A program made the translations under genes and the position numbers. Shown in pieces: positions 35,701-49,200 of a stretch of 64,000 bases of DNA (its first letter is position 1; every line of letters starts with the position of its first letter). The stretch covers positions 13,557,637 through 13,621,636 of the forward strand of contig OZ026851.1 of the NCBI GenBank assembly GCA_964023205.1, given 5' to 3'. This stretch comes from Lutraria lutraria (lineage: Eukaryota > Mollusca > Bivalvia > Venerida > Mactridae). Below the pieces are notes generated by a model. It searched no databases. It was not told the DNA's origin and was given only the letters and a program-made list of their open reading frames with translations.

Positions 35701-38700
35701 TATTTATAAATTGTTATAGTATATACTCAGTACCTGTTCATCGTTTTCGGGTGTTGCCACGTCAATGTTGCTGCACATGACCAGAGCCAGAGAAAATATA
35801 TCATCCGTATTTCTATTGGACATGTCGGTAAATATAAAGCCATCTCGCAACTGTCGAACGTTGTGTAAGTCGGATACCAACCTCGTACATCGGCCTATCT
35901 GTGTAGAAAAGACCTGATCACGGGATTCTCGAAACACCTCGAGCGCTACGCGCTCTCGGTGTTCACGTGAATCCCGTGACCAGGTCTTTCCTACGCAGAT
36001 AGACCTCGTATCGATCGATATCCTATACATACAGCCCCCCCCCCCCAGGTGTGAACAAAGGTCTTTTTATATATATACCTCTGAATTATCACCTGAACTT
36101 ATATTTGTTAACTAGCAAAGTGATATTTTCTCACCATATGATGACCTTTTACTTACAGATATGACTGTATCTTATACTATTGTCACACATGTACCTTTTA
36201 ATTACATTTGTAGTATGTTTATCTAAGTGAGGTCTTTATCTAATGTCTACCATGTTGAGTAAACTTTGAGTGATATATCTCTGCTTACAATTTATCCCCT
36301 ACACTGATTGGAATCATTAATATAGAGAAGTTGTCAGCAACTTATGGAACACAAGGTTAGTCAAGGTACAGATTATCCAGGAATACTGGTTAACTGCTCG
36401 TAGTCTGTATCTGATTTTTTGTTGAAAGAAATCAAATACTTACGGTATCATTAAATTAATTATGACAACCAAGTATGATTACGCCAACATGCTCAAAATG
36501 AGTTAAAATAATACCTTTATACCTCGTCTGTTTTCGAAGAAAAAGTCAAGCTATTGTGATCTGTGTTGTGCAAAAACTTTAATGCAGCTCATAACTCTGA
36601 GGTAGCAACATGAAACTTCATAGGTGGATAGACGAGCGTTGGCACCGCTTGCAGCGCTCTTGTTCGTGTCTGGATTAAGCTGCCCCTGGGCACTTCAGAT
36701 TTTGCTACTACTATTTTTACACAGCAGTAAACATGTGAGAGTTTTGTGCATCATTGATTTTCACTGTATGTACACAACTTTAATAATACCAAAACTGTAC
36801 ACAAACTTTGTACAGCTTGCCTCTTTCAACACATATGTCAATCAAATAAGATTTTGTGTTTACCCTTCATCTTAAGCCTGTCTGATGGCTCCAATTTAGA
36901 AATTCTTCAATAACTTCATTACTTGAGTAATCATGCTTGCTTAGGTTCATACTTTGACTTCTAAATAAACTCAAACCTAAATGTGAAAGTCCATTTCAAT
37001 TAGAGAATAGTGTTACATACATGTATAATACTATGTAAGCCATGAATTTCTTTATTCTTATCTTGCCAAGGGATTTACCAAGCCATAATTTGTATCTATG
37101 TCTTTGACACTGATCTTCGGGTTTCTCTTTTCAGAAAATTTCAATTGCCAGAGTTGCATGAAGAAATTGAAAATGAAAATTAAGCTTGAAATTCATTATT
37201 TAGTTGTGAAGACAGAGATAAATATCTATTCCAGATGATGACACATCGGCATCTAACTATGATAGTTCTCCAGATGATGATGCTCATCTATCAAGAGATT
37301 TTTATCAGACTCAAGGTCTTCTTAATGAATTACCAGAAAACACAAAAGTTGCAGAATCGTGGAATACTCTACAGGAAGTGAGTAGTACCCAGGGGTGTCA
37401 ATAGAGCCAAATTAAAAATCCTGAAAATCATACACAGCCAACCATTTTTGCCAAACAAGAGTCTTTCAACCGTATTGTTTTCTTATTTAACTCAGTTTGT
37501 ACACAGGTAACTGTATCATGAATAGATTATAAAAATTAAAAAAAAAATTTAAAAAAAATATTTATTAATATGTTTACAAGGGTTAATATATTAATAATTT
37601 TTTTTTTAAATTTTTATTATCTATTCATGATACAGTTAGCTGTGAGTTTGTATTAATTTAAAGAAAATCCTGAAAAGCAGATTAAATTGACCATAACTTA
37701 GCCATTTCTTAAGTTTAATTCATCAAATAACTTTTATTTTTTTGAAAAATCATAGCTCTTTCAGAACAGGTAAATCAGGAATTCCAGAATATATTGTCAC
37801 CCCTAAGCACTAGTCTGTTACTTATGAAACTTGATATAGAGAGGAACAACTGAATATTTTCTGTCAATGACTTTCACCCTTTGTGTTAAAGAACAGTCAG
37901 GCAGGTATTGACAATGATGCCTAGTTTGGTTCATAGTTATAAAGTTATGCGATTTCTAACCATGTACAGTAAAAATGTGATTGTTACATTGAAGATGGTT
38001 TGTATTCCAAGGTTAAAATACAGAAAAACCTCCAGAGCCGCCCTCTGTAGAGCAACAACCTCTCTATAACAACACCTTCAAAATTTACCTAAACTGGTAT
38101 TTACTATAAAATTTAACCCCTGTAGAGCAACAACCTCTAAACAATGGCCAATATTTGCAGCTCCCACAGGGTGTTGCTCCACAGAGGTTGTACTGTAAAG
38201 CACAAATGCTTGTAGTGGAAATGATACTGTTGGTCTATATAACCAGGTGTGTACATGATCTACTTAAAATGAAATACTGATCATGCCACTTTACTACCAT
38301 CGTGTTTGTATTGGTGAATGGCAATTATTTTTGTTCATTCATCCAATAGACTGCCGGTCTTCTCTCCTATACTTTCTCACTAGTAAACTTTCACATGAAT
38401 TTTATCATTTTAGAATCTGGAAGAATTAAATGATTTAATCCATCAGTTTGGCACCACTGTAGCAGTGAGTATATATTGATTCGTTAATTTCAATTATTGA
38501 ATGGAATTATATATTCATTATGTACTGAATTGTTTCAACTTCAATGAAATTTTGGTTTGCTAGTTTTTTGTTTCAATTCTGGACTGTTTTTGCTTCTGAA
38601 ATGTGTTGTATTGAAATATATGAACAAGATTTACTCAACAATAATCTGTTAAATTGTCATTCAGATCTTTGATGTTATGTTGCTACGGTTTCAGTACTTA

Positions 38701-40353
38701 AGGCAAAATTGAAACACTATTAATCATTAACTAGCAATTAAAATTTATTATTTAGACAAACCAAGAACAGACTGATGCAATTGAAGACAACATAGAGAAA
38801 GCACACACAGATGTCAGAGAGGGAGCCAAACAATTGGGGAAGGTAATAACCAACTTATGTATGATGATTTCTAAGTATTGACTTTGTTGTTCTTCATCGG
38901 TTGTGTTGTTAATGAAATTAGTTCTGTTCTGTTTTACATGTTTAATTTTATGTCTTTTAAATTTGAATTTTATCTCTGGAAGAAATAATGTTGAATTCCA
39001 AGTATTTATATCCCCACAAACGAAGTTTGAGAGGGGGTATATTGGAGTCACTCTGTCGGTTGGTTCGTCCACATGAAGTTTGTGGAGCGAACTACTTCCA
39101 CATTTTTTAAGCGATTGCAATGAAACTTGAAATATGTTATCGCCATCAAGTGTAGACGTGCAAGACACAATTTCCATGCCCAGCGATACACTCATTGCAG
39201 AGTTATGTCCTCCTGAACTTAGCTGTAAAGTGTACTATTGCATTCTTAGTGTCAAAGCGGGGGCAGGGGTATTAGTCACCTATGTGACAGCTCTAGTTTT
39301 GTGTTTATAAAATTATTAGTTTTGATACATAAAGTCTGTGATGCTGGTTTGTTCTAATAAAGATTAAAACATATTTTATGAGTCTGAATCTTGTAACCAT
39401 GGTAACAGTTTCTTGATTTCTATGTTAACAGGCTGTTGGTTACAAGGCCGTGATATTTCCTGTGGTTGGAGCCGTTTTAGGGACTTGTGTAGGTGGTCCT
39501 GTAGGATTTTTTGCAGGGGCCAAAATTGGAGTTGCACTAGGGGTTGTTGGGGGCGGAGTTACTGGTAATCAGATTTTCGATACAGTTAAGCCTTGATATT
39601 ACTACCACCTTTGGTAATAAGTCTGATAGTCAACTTGAAAACTGAAGGAAACATTGAAAACCAGTCTGATTGAAGTAGTCTATATAGTGAGAGGGTCTTG
39701 TTATGTAAGTGGTCTCTAAGTGAGGGCCTACTATTTACATGTAGTTCATGTTCATTATTGAATAAAACCTCATTTTATGATCACTCGACATCAAGACCAG
39801 TCTTCATGCTAATAAACCAGTCCAACGCCTCGGGATAGTAAATTTCTTTAGGGATCTTAGACTTTATAAAAATTATGGTAAATTATTTTCAGTAGCCCTC
39901 ATATAGTCTGGGCCTGTGCTTTAAAAAATTAGTTGAAAACACTGCAAGACCATTATGAAGGGGGTCTTAATACAAAGTATTGTAAATTTAAATGAAAATT
40001 AATTGAGTTTTTACTGTAAATGCTTTTGTATCACCCCCTTGCTCAAAAGTATTCAGACTAAAAACTGTTTAGTAACACAGACTTAAAATATATATTTTTT
40101 AAACAAAGTTTTATTTTTAAACTTAATAAGATAAGGAGCTATAGTTCTGTGTGATTTTTTTTACATAGGAGTGGTGGGTGGCAGATTTCTGAAGAGACGA
40201 AAAGAGAAAGTTACTGAGATGGAGCTACAAAAGTTATCTCGTTCAAGTTCATTACCTGATGTGAAAGGGGAACCAGCTAGTGATAATTCTTGGTTTGGAT
40301 GGGGACGAAAGAGGAACCAGTCCACTGCTGCTATGGATGATGCTGGTACCTAA
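32750..40353 (+). CDS. STX17: STX17, syntaxin-17 (7 coding exons, 325 aa)
   Basis: Syntaxin-17 is the Qa-SNARE that moves to finished autophagosomes and drives fusion with lysosomes; it also acts at the ER and mitochondria. Exons: 32750-32908, 33919-34138, 37235-37377, 38414-38464, 38756-38842, 39432-39564, 40169-40353; phases agree and total 978 nt. N-terminal helical region: SVQKFLKVIQIDLDRLHRHK. An LC3-interacting motif WNTL sits at residues 169-172, as in human AESWETL. The SNARE motif lies at about 166-220 (TLQENLEELNDLIHQFGTTV onward). Two glycine-rich hydrophobic segments at about 222-270 (FPVVGAVLGTCVGGPVGFF, IGVALGVVGGGVTGVVGG) form the family's hairpin tail anchor, followed by basic RFLKRRKEK. 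Human STX17 is 302 aa; the extra length is in the acidic linker (DDDTSASNYDSSPDDD) and the C-terminal tail. Confidence 0.94.
33130..33300. repeat. GGACATTTGCCCCCC minisatellite (STX17 intron)
   Basis: Five imperfect units of about 33-36 bp, each with GGACATTTGCC(C)n or a variant (AGATGTTTGCCCCCC) and an AATGCTTATTT or AAAATGGTA spacer. The element resumes inverted at 33344 (AAATGTCCACTTAAAAATAA). Confidence 0.75.
34181..34364. mobile_element. MITE-like element, family M2
   Basis: Clean ends TACAGTCAAAGCTG and AACAGGTTTGACTGTA around GGCCACC / GGCCTTTATT blocks. Best-preserved M2 termini in the window. Confidence 0.75.
35031..35329 (-). mobile_element. tRNA-derived SINE (family S-b)
   Basis: Minus-strand head CCCGCCCGGTTATCACAGTG, A box with GGTAAGAGCG, degenerate B box (GAGGTCGAACCC), body AATTATGTGGGGTAGC, A/T tail. 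It lies in STX17 intron 2. Confidence 0.72.
35895..36002. repeat. 108-bp near-perfect palindrome (STX17 intron)
   Basis: CTATCTGTGTAG..AAAGACCTG..TCACGGGATTC at the left is matched by GAATCCCGTGA..CAGGTCTTT..CTACGCAGATAG at the right, meeting at a CGAGCGCTACGCGCTC centre. A C14 homopolymer follows at about 36035. Confidence 0.85.
37502..37644. repeat. 143-bp inverted repeat / fold-back (STX17 intron)
   Basis: CACAGGTAACTGTATCATGA at the left and TCATGATACAGTTAGCTGTG at the right pair, continuing through A-rich and T-rich arms (AAAAATT/AATTTTT). Possible fold-back MITE. Confidence 0.85.
38019..38197. mobile_element. MITE-like element, family M1
   Basis: Ends TACAGAAAAACCTCC and GAGGTTGTACTGTA, inner GAGCAACAACCTCT blocks. 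Confidence 0.7.
39006..39300. repeat. Dispersed mollusc-type repeat (STX17 intron 5)
   Basis: TATCCCCACAAACGAAGTTT, GTTCGTCCACATGAAG and a 3' end CACCTATGTGACAGCTCTAG resemble a widespread bivalve repeat, by memory only. A minus-strand frame across it (38752-39195) is not a gene. Confidence 0.5.
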
Positions 40354-40408
40354 AGCATTCCAATCATTGAGTATGGAACCAGTCAGTAGCATTCCATGTT
40401 TGGATTTT

Positions 40409-41705
40409 AATAAACTCTTGTTTGTTAACCAAATTTTGCTGAATATCATGGACTGAGGTCTGATTTAATAAAGGGGCATGGGTACTATTTTGAGTAATTG
40501 ATTTCCAATTAATCATCATTTCGATCTAAAATTTCGTTTCAATTGGTGATCTGTAAAAATTCAGTCATGTGACACTTGAAACTCACATGACATGTTAATT
40601 CCAGAACTAATTTGTGATGACAATTGTATTGTTGTTTGGATAATTAAGTGGCTACACTTAATGTTGTGTTCCTTACTTTTTACATTTTATTACTTTTATC
40701 GTAAAATACATTAAGACATATTTCTATGTTAGGCCTTCTATGTACAAATTTTTATCTAACTTAGCGAAATATGTTAAAGAAGCCATGTTGTTAAGATCTT
40801 CATACATGACTAGTTAACTTCTCTTTGGTGTGTTGATTATATAATATGTCTGCATATTTTGCTTATATATAAATGATAATTTGTATATTTAGTTTCCCTA
40901 ACCGTCTGTTTTGTTTCTTATTTATGTTTACTCCCATGTCGCATGTAAATTATGTATATATTTATATTATGTAAATGATGATGACCCTTGGCTCAAGTCA
41001 TGTAATAAAGTATCAGTTCTGTTCTTACAAACACAGCCAAAACATTATTTATACAGCTTTTTCTTACAATTTTTCAATTATGTCTAGTATTAATTATTTA
41101 TTTATTGTTATTTACAAATCTTGTACATCAATTAAGTTATATTTATAAAATACACAAATAACAAAAACATAGAAGTGTCTCAATGTTTGAGTGTAAGAAA
41201 TATTCCCCTATCAACCAAACCTGTGTTAGCAGTCACCTCTGAATAAAGGCCACCCTGTGAATTTAGGCCATTCTTTAAAACACCTACTTTAATTATTTAG
41301 AACACAATGTTGTCCACATAAGTCACCTGTCAATAAAGGCCACATTATGTCTTTCCTAAGGGTGACCTTTGTTCACAAGTTTGACTGTATGTATCTTAGA
41401 GTGAAGTTATTAATTGAACAAATACAGATAATCAGTTCACAGATTTGTACCAAAGTGGGACAGAACTTGGCCATTGAGATATCATTAAAATCCAAAATTA
41501 AAACTAAACTTTCATGACTTGTGAGTTCCAGTTTAGATTATATTGTTAAGACTGTGCTACTGCAGTTCAGAGTCTTCATTAATGTATTGGACAAGGTTGT
41601 GATATGATCCTTCCAAGTTATAATGACATCTTTACCTGATATTTTATGAAGATATTACACTACAGAATTATTTCTGTGATTTTCTTTTTGTGATATGATA
41701 ATAAA
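40409..41705 (+). other. STX17 3' UTR poly(A) signal candidates
   Basis: AATAAA occurs at 40409-40414, 41004-41009 and 41700-41705. The first lies 56 bp after the stop. The last would give a 1.35-kb 3' UTR that includes an M2 MITE and ends just before the TOP2 signal on the other strand. Confidence 0.5.
41211..41389. mobile_element. MITE-like element, family M2
   Basis: CCAAACCTGTGTTAGCAG at the left and GTTCACAAGTTTGACTGTA at the right, with GAATAAAGGCCACC repeats. Confidence 0.72.
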
Positions 41706-41728
41706 ATTATGTTGACAGTATTTCTTGT

Positions 41729-43255
41729 TTTATTATCAATCTGGTATCTTTTTAGTTTGTTGATGTGGTTAGGCTAGAAGGGTTAACTATCATTTCTACT
41801 TTTCCCAAAGCGTACCTTTCATACTCCCGAGATAGGAGGTTAAAAAATAAAGGAAGTGTTTTTTTTTGGTCCAGCAGACAATTTAATGTATTTCTCATCA
41901 TCATTATTAAATTTTGATTGTGAAAGTGACATTTTTGGAGATTGAATACAATATTGGCGATAGATGAAGAATCAATCCTATTGAATTTTTAAGTGTACAA
42001 ATGAATGTAAAATTTGTTTGGACCAATGAGCATTTTTCATGATACTTACGTACATAATGAAACAATCCACACACATATTCACGTAAAAATACAGAACACA
42101 CGAACAACTCATCTGACAACAAAATAAAGAGAAATGTTGACAATGTATGTCATATGTCCATTTTGAAAACAAAGAAATGTTTCATAACTAAATGCAGGTG
42201 AAAAAAAATCCAATTTTTTTCTTTTTTTAATTCTGAAAATTTTACAGAGACATTTGACTTAATGTTACTTTACGTCCCATTAAAATGCAATGAAAAATTT
42301 GTAAATATACAGTTCGAATGATGAAATGAAAAGAGTTTGAGTATCGCAATTTATATCTACAACGGATAATTAAACTGTGGTGATAGTTTGTAATGATCAT
42401 GCTGCTAAAATTAGAAAGGTGAGTTGTGATAGAAAGAGACAGAATGACAAACGATGACAAAGATAAATATCAAATAGCGAGACTTCACTGAATGAGAACT
42501 TTACGAAGAAAGATATTGAAACAAGACATAGTAGTAATGAATTTACAGAATGTTTAAAAAATCATATTTTACAAATATATATATATCAGTATCATACGCA
42601 AGGCATAAAATGAGATAAAATTCCCTAAAAAATATGTGTGAATGAAATATTATGACAAATTATAACAAAATGTTTTAATGAATGAATGAATAGTAATGAT
42701 ATAATAATAAAAGGTAATTCTGCAGGTGGGTGGGGGGATTTTAGGGTGTCAATTTCTTAGTGAATACATTAACTAGTGATTAATTAATATAATAGAGGGA
42801 GACAACCCCAAAATACGGAGTATATATATTACTTCAATAGTTAATTAAATCAAATTATGAAGTTATTTGGAGAACAAACTTACCACTCAAAATAAAACTT
42901 TTCAGAATCATTGCAAACATCCCTCAATTAACTGTCTGTCAAAGAAACCCAAATAGATACAAGTAACATATATAAGTATAATAGTAACAGATTTCCCATT
43001 TTATGAGAAATCACTCAATTTTAACTTAATACTCATATGGGTATAAATAAAAATGGGGCTGCCAATATCTCCTTTTGTTCAATATTCATACAGTTTACAA
43101 TACATAACAAAATAAGAGCATATTGTGATTTATAACGTTCAGAGTAAGTTTCTGACACTATTTACATCCCAGTTTCTGACCATAAGCTTGAAAAAAATTC
43201 AGCTCAAGCAGATCTAAGTTTCATTCCTTTTTTTCACTTTAGCATTATCAACAGA
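41729..43255 (-). other. Probable TOP2 3' UTR with poly(A) signal
   Basis: The minus strand after the TOP2 stop is AT-rich and non-coding, with an AATAAA at plus 41729-41734. No gene is seen in between. Confidence 0.4.
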
Positions 43256-46200
43256 TCAATTGAAGTCGTCGGAATCCGAATCATCAAACTGATATTTAAC
43301 GGGTGCTCTAGAGCGTCCACCCCCTCGAGCTGGTACGGCACTGAAACTGTCGTCCATATCCTCATCACTAAAATCATCATCACTCACAGCTTTCTTCTTC
43401 TGAAAAATTCAATACAAATCGATTCTTGAAGATATCGTACATTAAGTAACATGACGGTGCATTCAAAAGTCACATGTATGACAAAATTTCAGAATTCTGA
43501 TTTAAGAACAGTATAGCTTCCTGATCAAATGCATGGTTAATACAATAAAAATATCCTAAATAAAAAGGTTTCCATGTGGTAACTCTACCTAGAGAATTTT
43601 CAGTGGGTAGGTAGGAAATATTATTTCTTACCATTGTTTTTTTTATTGAACTCAAAATACATGTCAGAATGCTATTTTTATTGAGAGACCTAAGAAAGTT
43701 AGATAGGGACCTTCTTGGTGAGTGGGCAGCGTTACAACAGACAAAATATTTTTAAGGATGGCCTTGTCAGTGGATTTCAATGAAAATAAAGCACAGATGT
43801 TTTTCAGTACTTAACAATAGATGGATTAATCAATAAACATAGTGAAACCGAACTTCTTTTCAAAATAGAATATTCAAACAAGATATTAGGTCATTACTTA
43901 CCTTTGTTGTTTTGGATTTTTTCGGGGCTATATCCATGTCACTAATATCTGATATGTCCGAGTCAATAATGGCGGGGCGCTTCTTCGCTGCTGGCTTCTT
44001 CTTCGGTTTCTCATCTGAAATATTTCAGTTTTTATTAACATGTGACAGTTTTGACTGTTTGTTAACCTGTATGTATAACTCATGCTCCAGTTTAGAACTA
44101 AGAAACATTTATTATTATTATATTCACATAAACTTGAAACAAAAGTAATTGGAATAAAATCAATATAACTTAATTCTAATAGTGAAAAATCAACTGACAC
44201 AACAGTTTATAAAATTGTTGACATTGAAATACCATAATCCAAGTTGTTAAATTATAAATAACCTGTAACAAAAATAATTTTTAACTGAAAGAGAACATGC
44301 AGTGATGAGAATTCAGACAATATGAATATTTTGTTAAATGAACAGTAAATAGAACAGTAGTTGATAGACTAGATAATGAGAAGACTTCAAGAGTTGCCAA
44401 TATTTGAAGAATACAAAGTTTAGCAGCCACTTTTAACAGCTTATAATACCTTTAACTGGAGAAGAACTGACTTCTTCATCGGAGTCAGATATCACATATG
44501 CCTTGGACTTTGAAGCAGTGGATTTGGCAAAGGCTGAGGATATACCAGGTTGTTTAGGATCTAGAGGGAACAGTGGATTTAAGGCCAAAGGTTAAAAAAT
44601 AAAACATGTATTTGTTTTTCCATCACTGTCCCACAACATAAACAAGGAATAAACAGAACCTTAATAATAAAATACTTTGTACGACAGAAGAATGGACCTT
44701 GCATTAAAGCTGGACTTAAATTTAGAAAAATATCATACTGATTGAGAAATGTATAATACTGGAACATAAATATTGACAAGACATTTCAAAACACACAACA
44801 AACTTTTTTATAATTTTTACACAAAACTACTTCACACAATAAGCAACTGAATCTTTTAAAAGGCATGCATACAGATGAAGTAAATCTAAACTTGGTGACT
44901 GCCTCAATATTAACACAACCTACTTTTAATGACCAGCCATCTTGTGTTATCTATAAGAGGCAACCAGAGGCCAAATTGACTGCTTAGAAATGATAATTGG
45001 CTGCCTAGAAATCCTGAATATCATTTACAATGTTGGAAATGAACATGGAAAGCTTCCTTTAATCAAGGTGAGACCTCTTATAGGAAAACTTAATGAACAC
45101 CCTGGCTATCTACAGACTTTTATTTAATTGTTCATCTCTACAACTTGGCAATGAGATCAGTTCTATATTAATTAATATTAATGTTTTATTATCAATGTTT
45201 CACTGCATACAAACATACAATAAAACACAAAGACAATATACCTAAGGCCATTCTTACAAAACTGTGGTATGCAGTTACAGAAAGTAGGAATTTTTAAAAG
45301 AAGTTTTATTCAACATTAAAACCTTGCACCGAAAACAAAAACTGGAAAAAAAACTTGAAGAATTTTCTTATGACTACAAACCAACTACATATTAAGTATG
45401 GCCTTAGTCAACATTTAGTTTTTCCCCCAGAACACTCAAATACAACTTTTTTTACCATTTTTTTTTTCAAAATTTTCCCTCAGTATTCATCTATAATACA
45501 GCACATTTTTATCTGATATAATCAATATTAACAGGTTTTTTATTACATAGAGGTAGCCTGTAAAGGGGACCTTCTCCTCTAAAGATTTCTTTCCAAAAAT
45601 TTCATTCTAAATTTGTTTCAAGCCAGATTTTTTTCCCAAAAGAGATTTCAAGCCGTAATTTCATCCCCATATATTTAGGGCTATTAAGCTTCCCCAAAAT
45701 GGGAAAACCCCTGATTGAAGTTAAAACCAATACCTTTCTTCTCCGCCTTTTTCTTCGGAGCTCTCGATTTCTTTTCAGCAGCAGGTTTCTTTGCTGCGGC
45801 TGGTTTCTTTGCTGCAGGTTTTTTGTCGGCTTTCAAAGGCTTGATTGGTTTAAAAAGCTCTTCTTTAGGAGGGGCATTTTCTTCAGCATCACTGTCATCA
45901 AACATGATTGGTTCTGGATCTACATATAGTTCACGACTTATTAAAAAGTAGTATGGTACAATCATTTCGTTAATAGTTGCTTCATTTTAAGAAGCCCACT
46001 ATTTTAAAATTTGCAAGAATTGTTGCCCTATGTTAAGAACAAGATGTGTTGTTTTTTTAAATACAATGCCCCCTTGACCTACTGACTCGAAAATGCACAG
46101 GTCCTGTAGAGGTTGCCATGAGGAAACAAACATATAATGTTTGATGACTGTAGGTATCAATCAATATAAATTATATAGCTTACTTGATGTTTTAGCCGAG

Positions 46201-49200
46201 GAGTCAGCGGGCTCTGAAGGTTTATCAGAAACTTGTCCGGTAATTCTCAGCCATTCATCATCTTTTTCATCCTTGCTGGTCGAGGCCACATCATTATCTC
46301 CACCAAAATCAGAGTCAGATTCTATCACAGCCAGTTTCTTGGCAGCAGGTGCTGACTTACTTCTTTACAAAAGAAATAAATCAATACAACAATACAAGAG
46401 TATACATGGGTGTCATTAGACCCGAATAAAAAATCCTGAAAATCATACCCGACCAACCAATTTTGCTAAACAAGAGGCCTTCAACAACATTGTTTCCATA
46501 TTTAACTCTGTATTAAAGAAAATCCTTCAGAGAAGATTGACCATTTCTTGAGATATATTCATCAAGTAACTTTTATTTTGCTCAGAAATCATAGCTCTTT
46601 CAGAACAGATAAATCGGAATTCCAGATATATTCAAAATATTGACAACCCCTGAGTACAGTGGAACACACGACAAGGCAACAGACATTTTTTTTCAATTTA
46701 TTATTCTTCATCAGGGAAGAAATGAATGTATAATTCAACAAGCAAATTATCATTGGTAAATGATGTTATAACATGGTTCCCCAAATAACACATGATGCAA
46801 AAATAATTTAAGTGTCATTTGACCATCATTTTGTGCAAAGTTTCACTTCAGCTATTAATATTTACAATAGTTTTGTTTAAACAACACTTAATCAATTTTC
46901 TTTGAGAATGAGATATTTCCAGTCTTAATTTACCATCTGAGTCAGAGTTCTCCGAACTGGGCCATCCTTAATCAGAATGCAAGAAATGTTTATTCCATGT
47001 TTCCTAGTAAAAGTATCAATTAATTACCCAGCTAGTAAAAGTATCAATTAATTACCCAGCCAAATTATTTTTTCATCAGATAGGCCAAACACAGACAAAC
47101 TCAGCTCTGAAAATTACTCATAACTTACTTTGCTGTTGTCTTAGGCTTCATCCCAATATCATCTTCATCATCGCTGACATCTGAGATCACATCTGGTACA
47201 AAGTCATTATCAATAGCTGCAGTATTTGCATGAAAATCATTGTCATTATCCTCGCTCACTACATCCTCCTCCTCCTCCTCAAAACTGTACTTGATTTGTT
47301 TCGCTAAAACATGCAATAAAAGAGAGGTAAAAGCTTATAAAAATTTATACAAACAAACAAGAGGGCCATGATGGCCCTATAGCGATCACCAGATAAAAAG
47401 ACTCTTAGAGAAAACTATCATGTGCCTTTGTAAAATTAAGTGACCATAGGGCGGGGCCAATTTTGCCCCTACGGCAATAATTTAAACGAACTTAGTAGAT
47501 GTCCACCAGACAATGCTACATACAAAATATGTAACTTGAGCTCAAGGCCTTGAGGTTTTGGACAAGAAGATTTTCTTGTTTTTCTATAAAAGCCTATATA
47601 AATCATGTGAACCCCGGGGCAGGGCTAATTATTAACCCTGGGGCCATACTTTTAACAGACTTGGTAGTTACTCTGAAAAGTTACAAAGAAATCCTACCAG
47701 AAATAAATGAAGGGTTGAGACCCGAAGTTTTAACCAGTCAGACAGGGCCTACCGACCAACCAACCATACTTATTTGCCTATTTAAGACTGATTACTCAGC
47801 CCTTTTATTGCTTTGGGGAACAGGTATTTAGTCCCATTGAAAGGGTAAATTTGCTTTGTGTAACAACGCATTTCTGAAGACTTACATATTTTCACTAGGT
47901 AGCTTCTTATATGATTTTTTTAATTATGGGGAATTTTCCTCAGTGGGGAAAAAATAAACATTTCTACTTGGGGAACAGACCCAAATATGGCATAAAAAAG
48001 GGCCTGGTACTTACCAGTATTTCTACGGGGTCCATCTCTAGGTATAACCGTTCCAAGGAAACTTCCATCCATTTCAGCATCAGATAATTCCTCGTCCTCT
48101 ACCTCAGAGTCATCTGACCAGGGGTTTCTTTTCTTACCACCTTTCTTCTTTGGAGACACAGATGGGGACCTCTTCTGTCTGGGCGATTTTGGCTTTGAAA
48201 CTGTAAGTCAAGAAAAACCTCACTCAATTGTAAACAACCAAATTATATGATAGATTATGTATAAATATTTGTAAGAGTGACAATAAAAATATGTAGATTT
48301 ACGTAAATAATATTAGACATTCAGGGCTTGAAAAATTTTCAATGTGGTACTAGTCCTGTAGGACTGTGGTACTAGTCCTGTAGGACTGTGGTACTAGTCC
48401 TGTAGGACTAGTAGCTGCAAATTCTTACTCGCCCTTTAGAAGAACCAACTCGCCCTTAAGAAAATTAAGTATTTGTATACTTTTAGATTAAGACTTTAAA
48501 GGATGTATAATTCTTCTGTTATACATGACTGATTGCGGGAAAATTATGTCGGATGCTGACATAAATGATTACAACATACATGAACGATACAGAACGGTTC
48601 GGGTGATTGTATAATCGGCATTTTTATCTTTAATCACTAAGGATCACCATGATTCGCATACATATAAAGCCGTCTTTCAAGTAGCAACACTAATATTTTT
48701 TGTGAATGCTTCTTCTACTTTTGCTTTCTGTCGTCTGTTCATTTTCGGAAAATGGACAGTTTATTATCAGAAAACTGGTAGCATGGTAAGATAATTCAGG
48801 ATTTGACACTTACTCGAGTCTGTTGATACGAGACCGACAATAATCAACGCATCCAATTAATTTGTCAAGTAAGAAATCCCATTATTGAAATAAGTAGAAA
48901 AGCCGACGAATGAGGCATTGTCGCAGTTAAACTTGTAAACTTGTAGCGGTGTTTTATATATGCCGCAGGGCCGGGTACAGGGCGACAATCTATTTTTAGT
49001 CATTATTGTCTAGTGCAAGCGTTTCACGAACACGGATTTAACATAAACAAAACATGAATCTAAATTGATTCAGATCGATTTGGAAAGAGATATTTCCAGT
49101 TTCAAATTAATATTAGGGTGATTGAATGCCTGATTTTGTACTCGCCCCGTCGGACTAGCATTCACAAAAATCTACTCGCCCGATGCCAACTTCAACTCGC

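Noticed and set aside
36624..36875. 83-codon plus-strand frame
   Set aside because: Lies in a repeat-like part of an STX17 intron; no domain recognised.
37135..37200. Extra STX17 exon after TTTTCAG at 37137
   Set aside because: The frame has no counterpart in the family and the downstream exon joins exon 2 in phase without it.
38752..39195. 147-codon minus-strand frame within STX17
   Set aside because: It is antisense to STX17 exon 5 and a dispersed repeat.
45699..46419. Plus-strand frames rich in F, A and S
   Set aside because: Reverse-strand shadows of the lysine/alanine-rich TOP2 tail exons.
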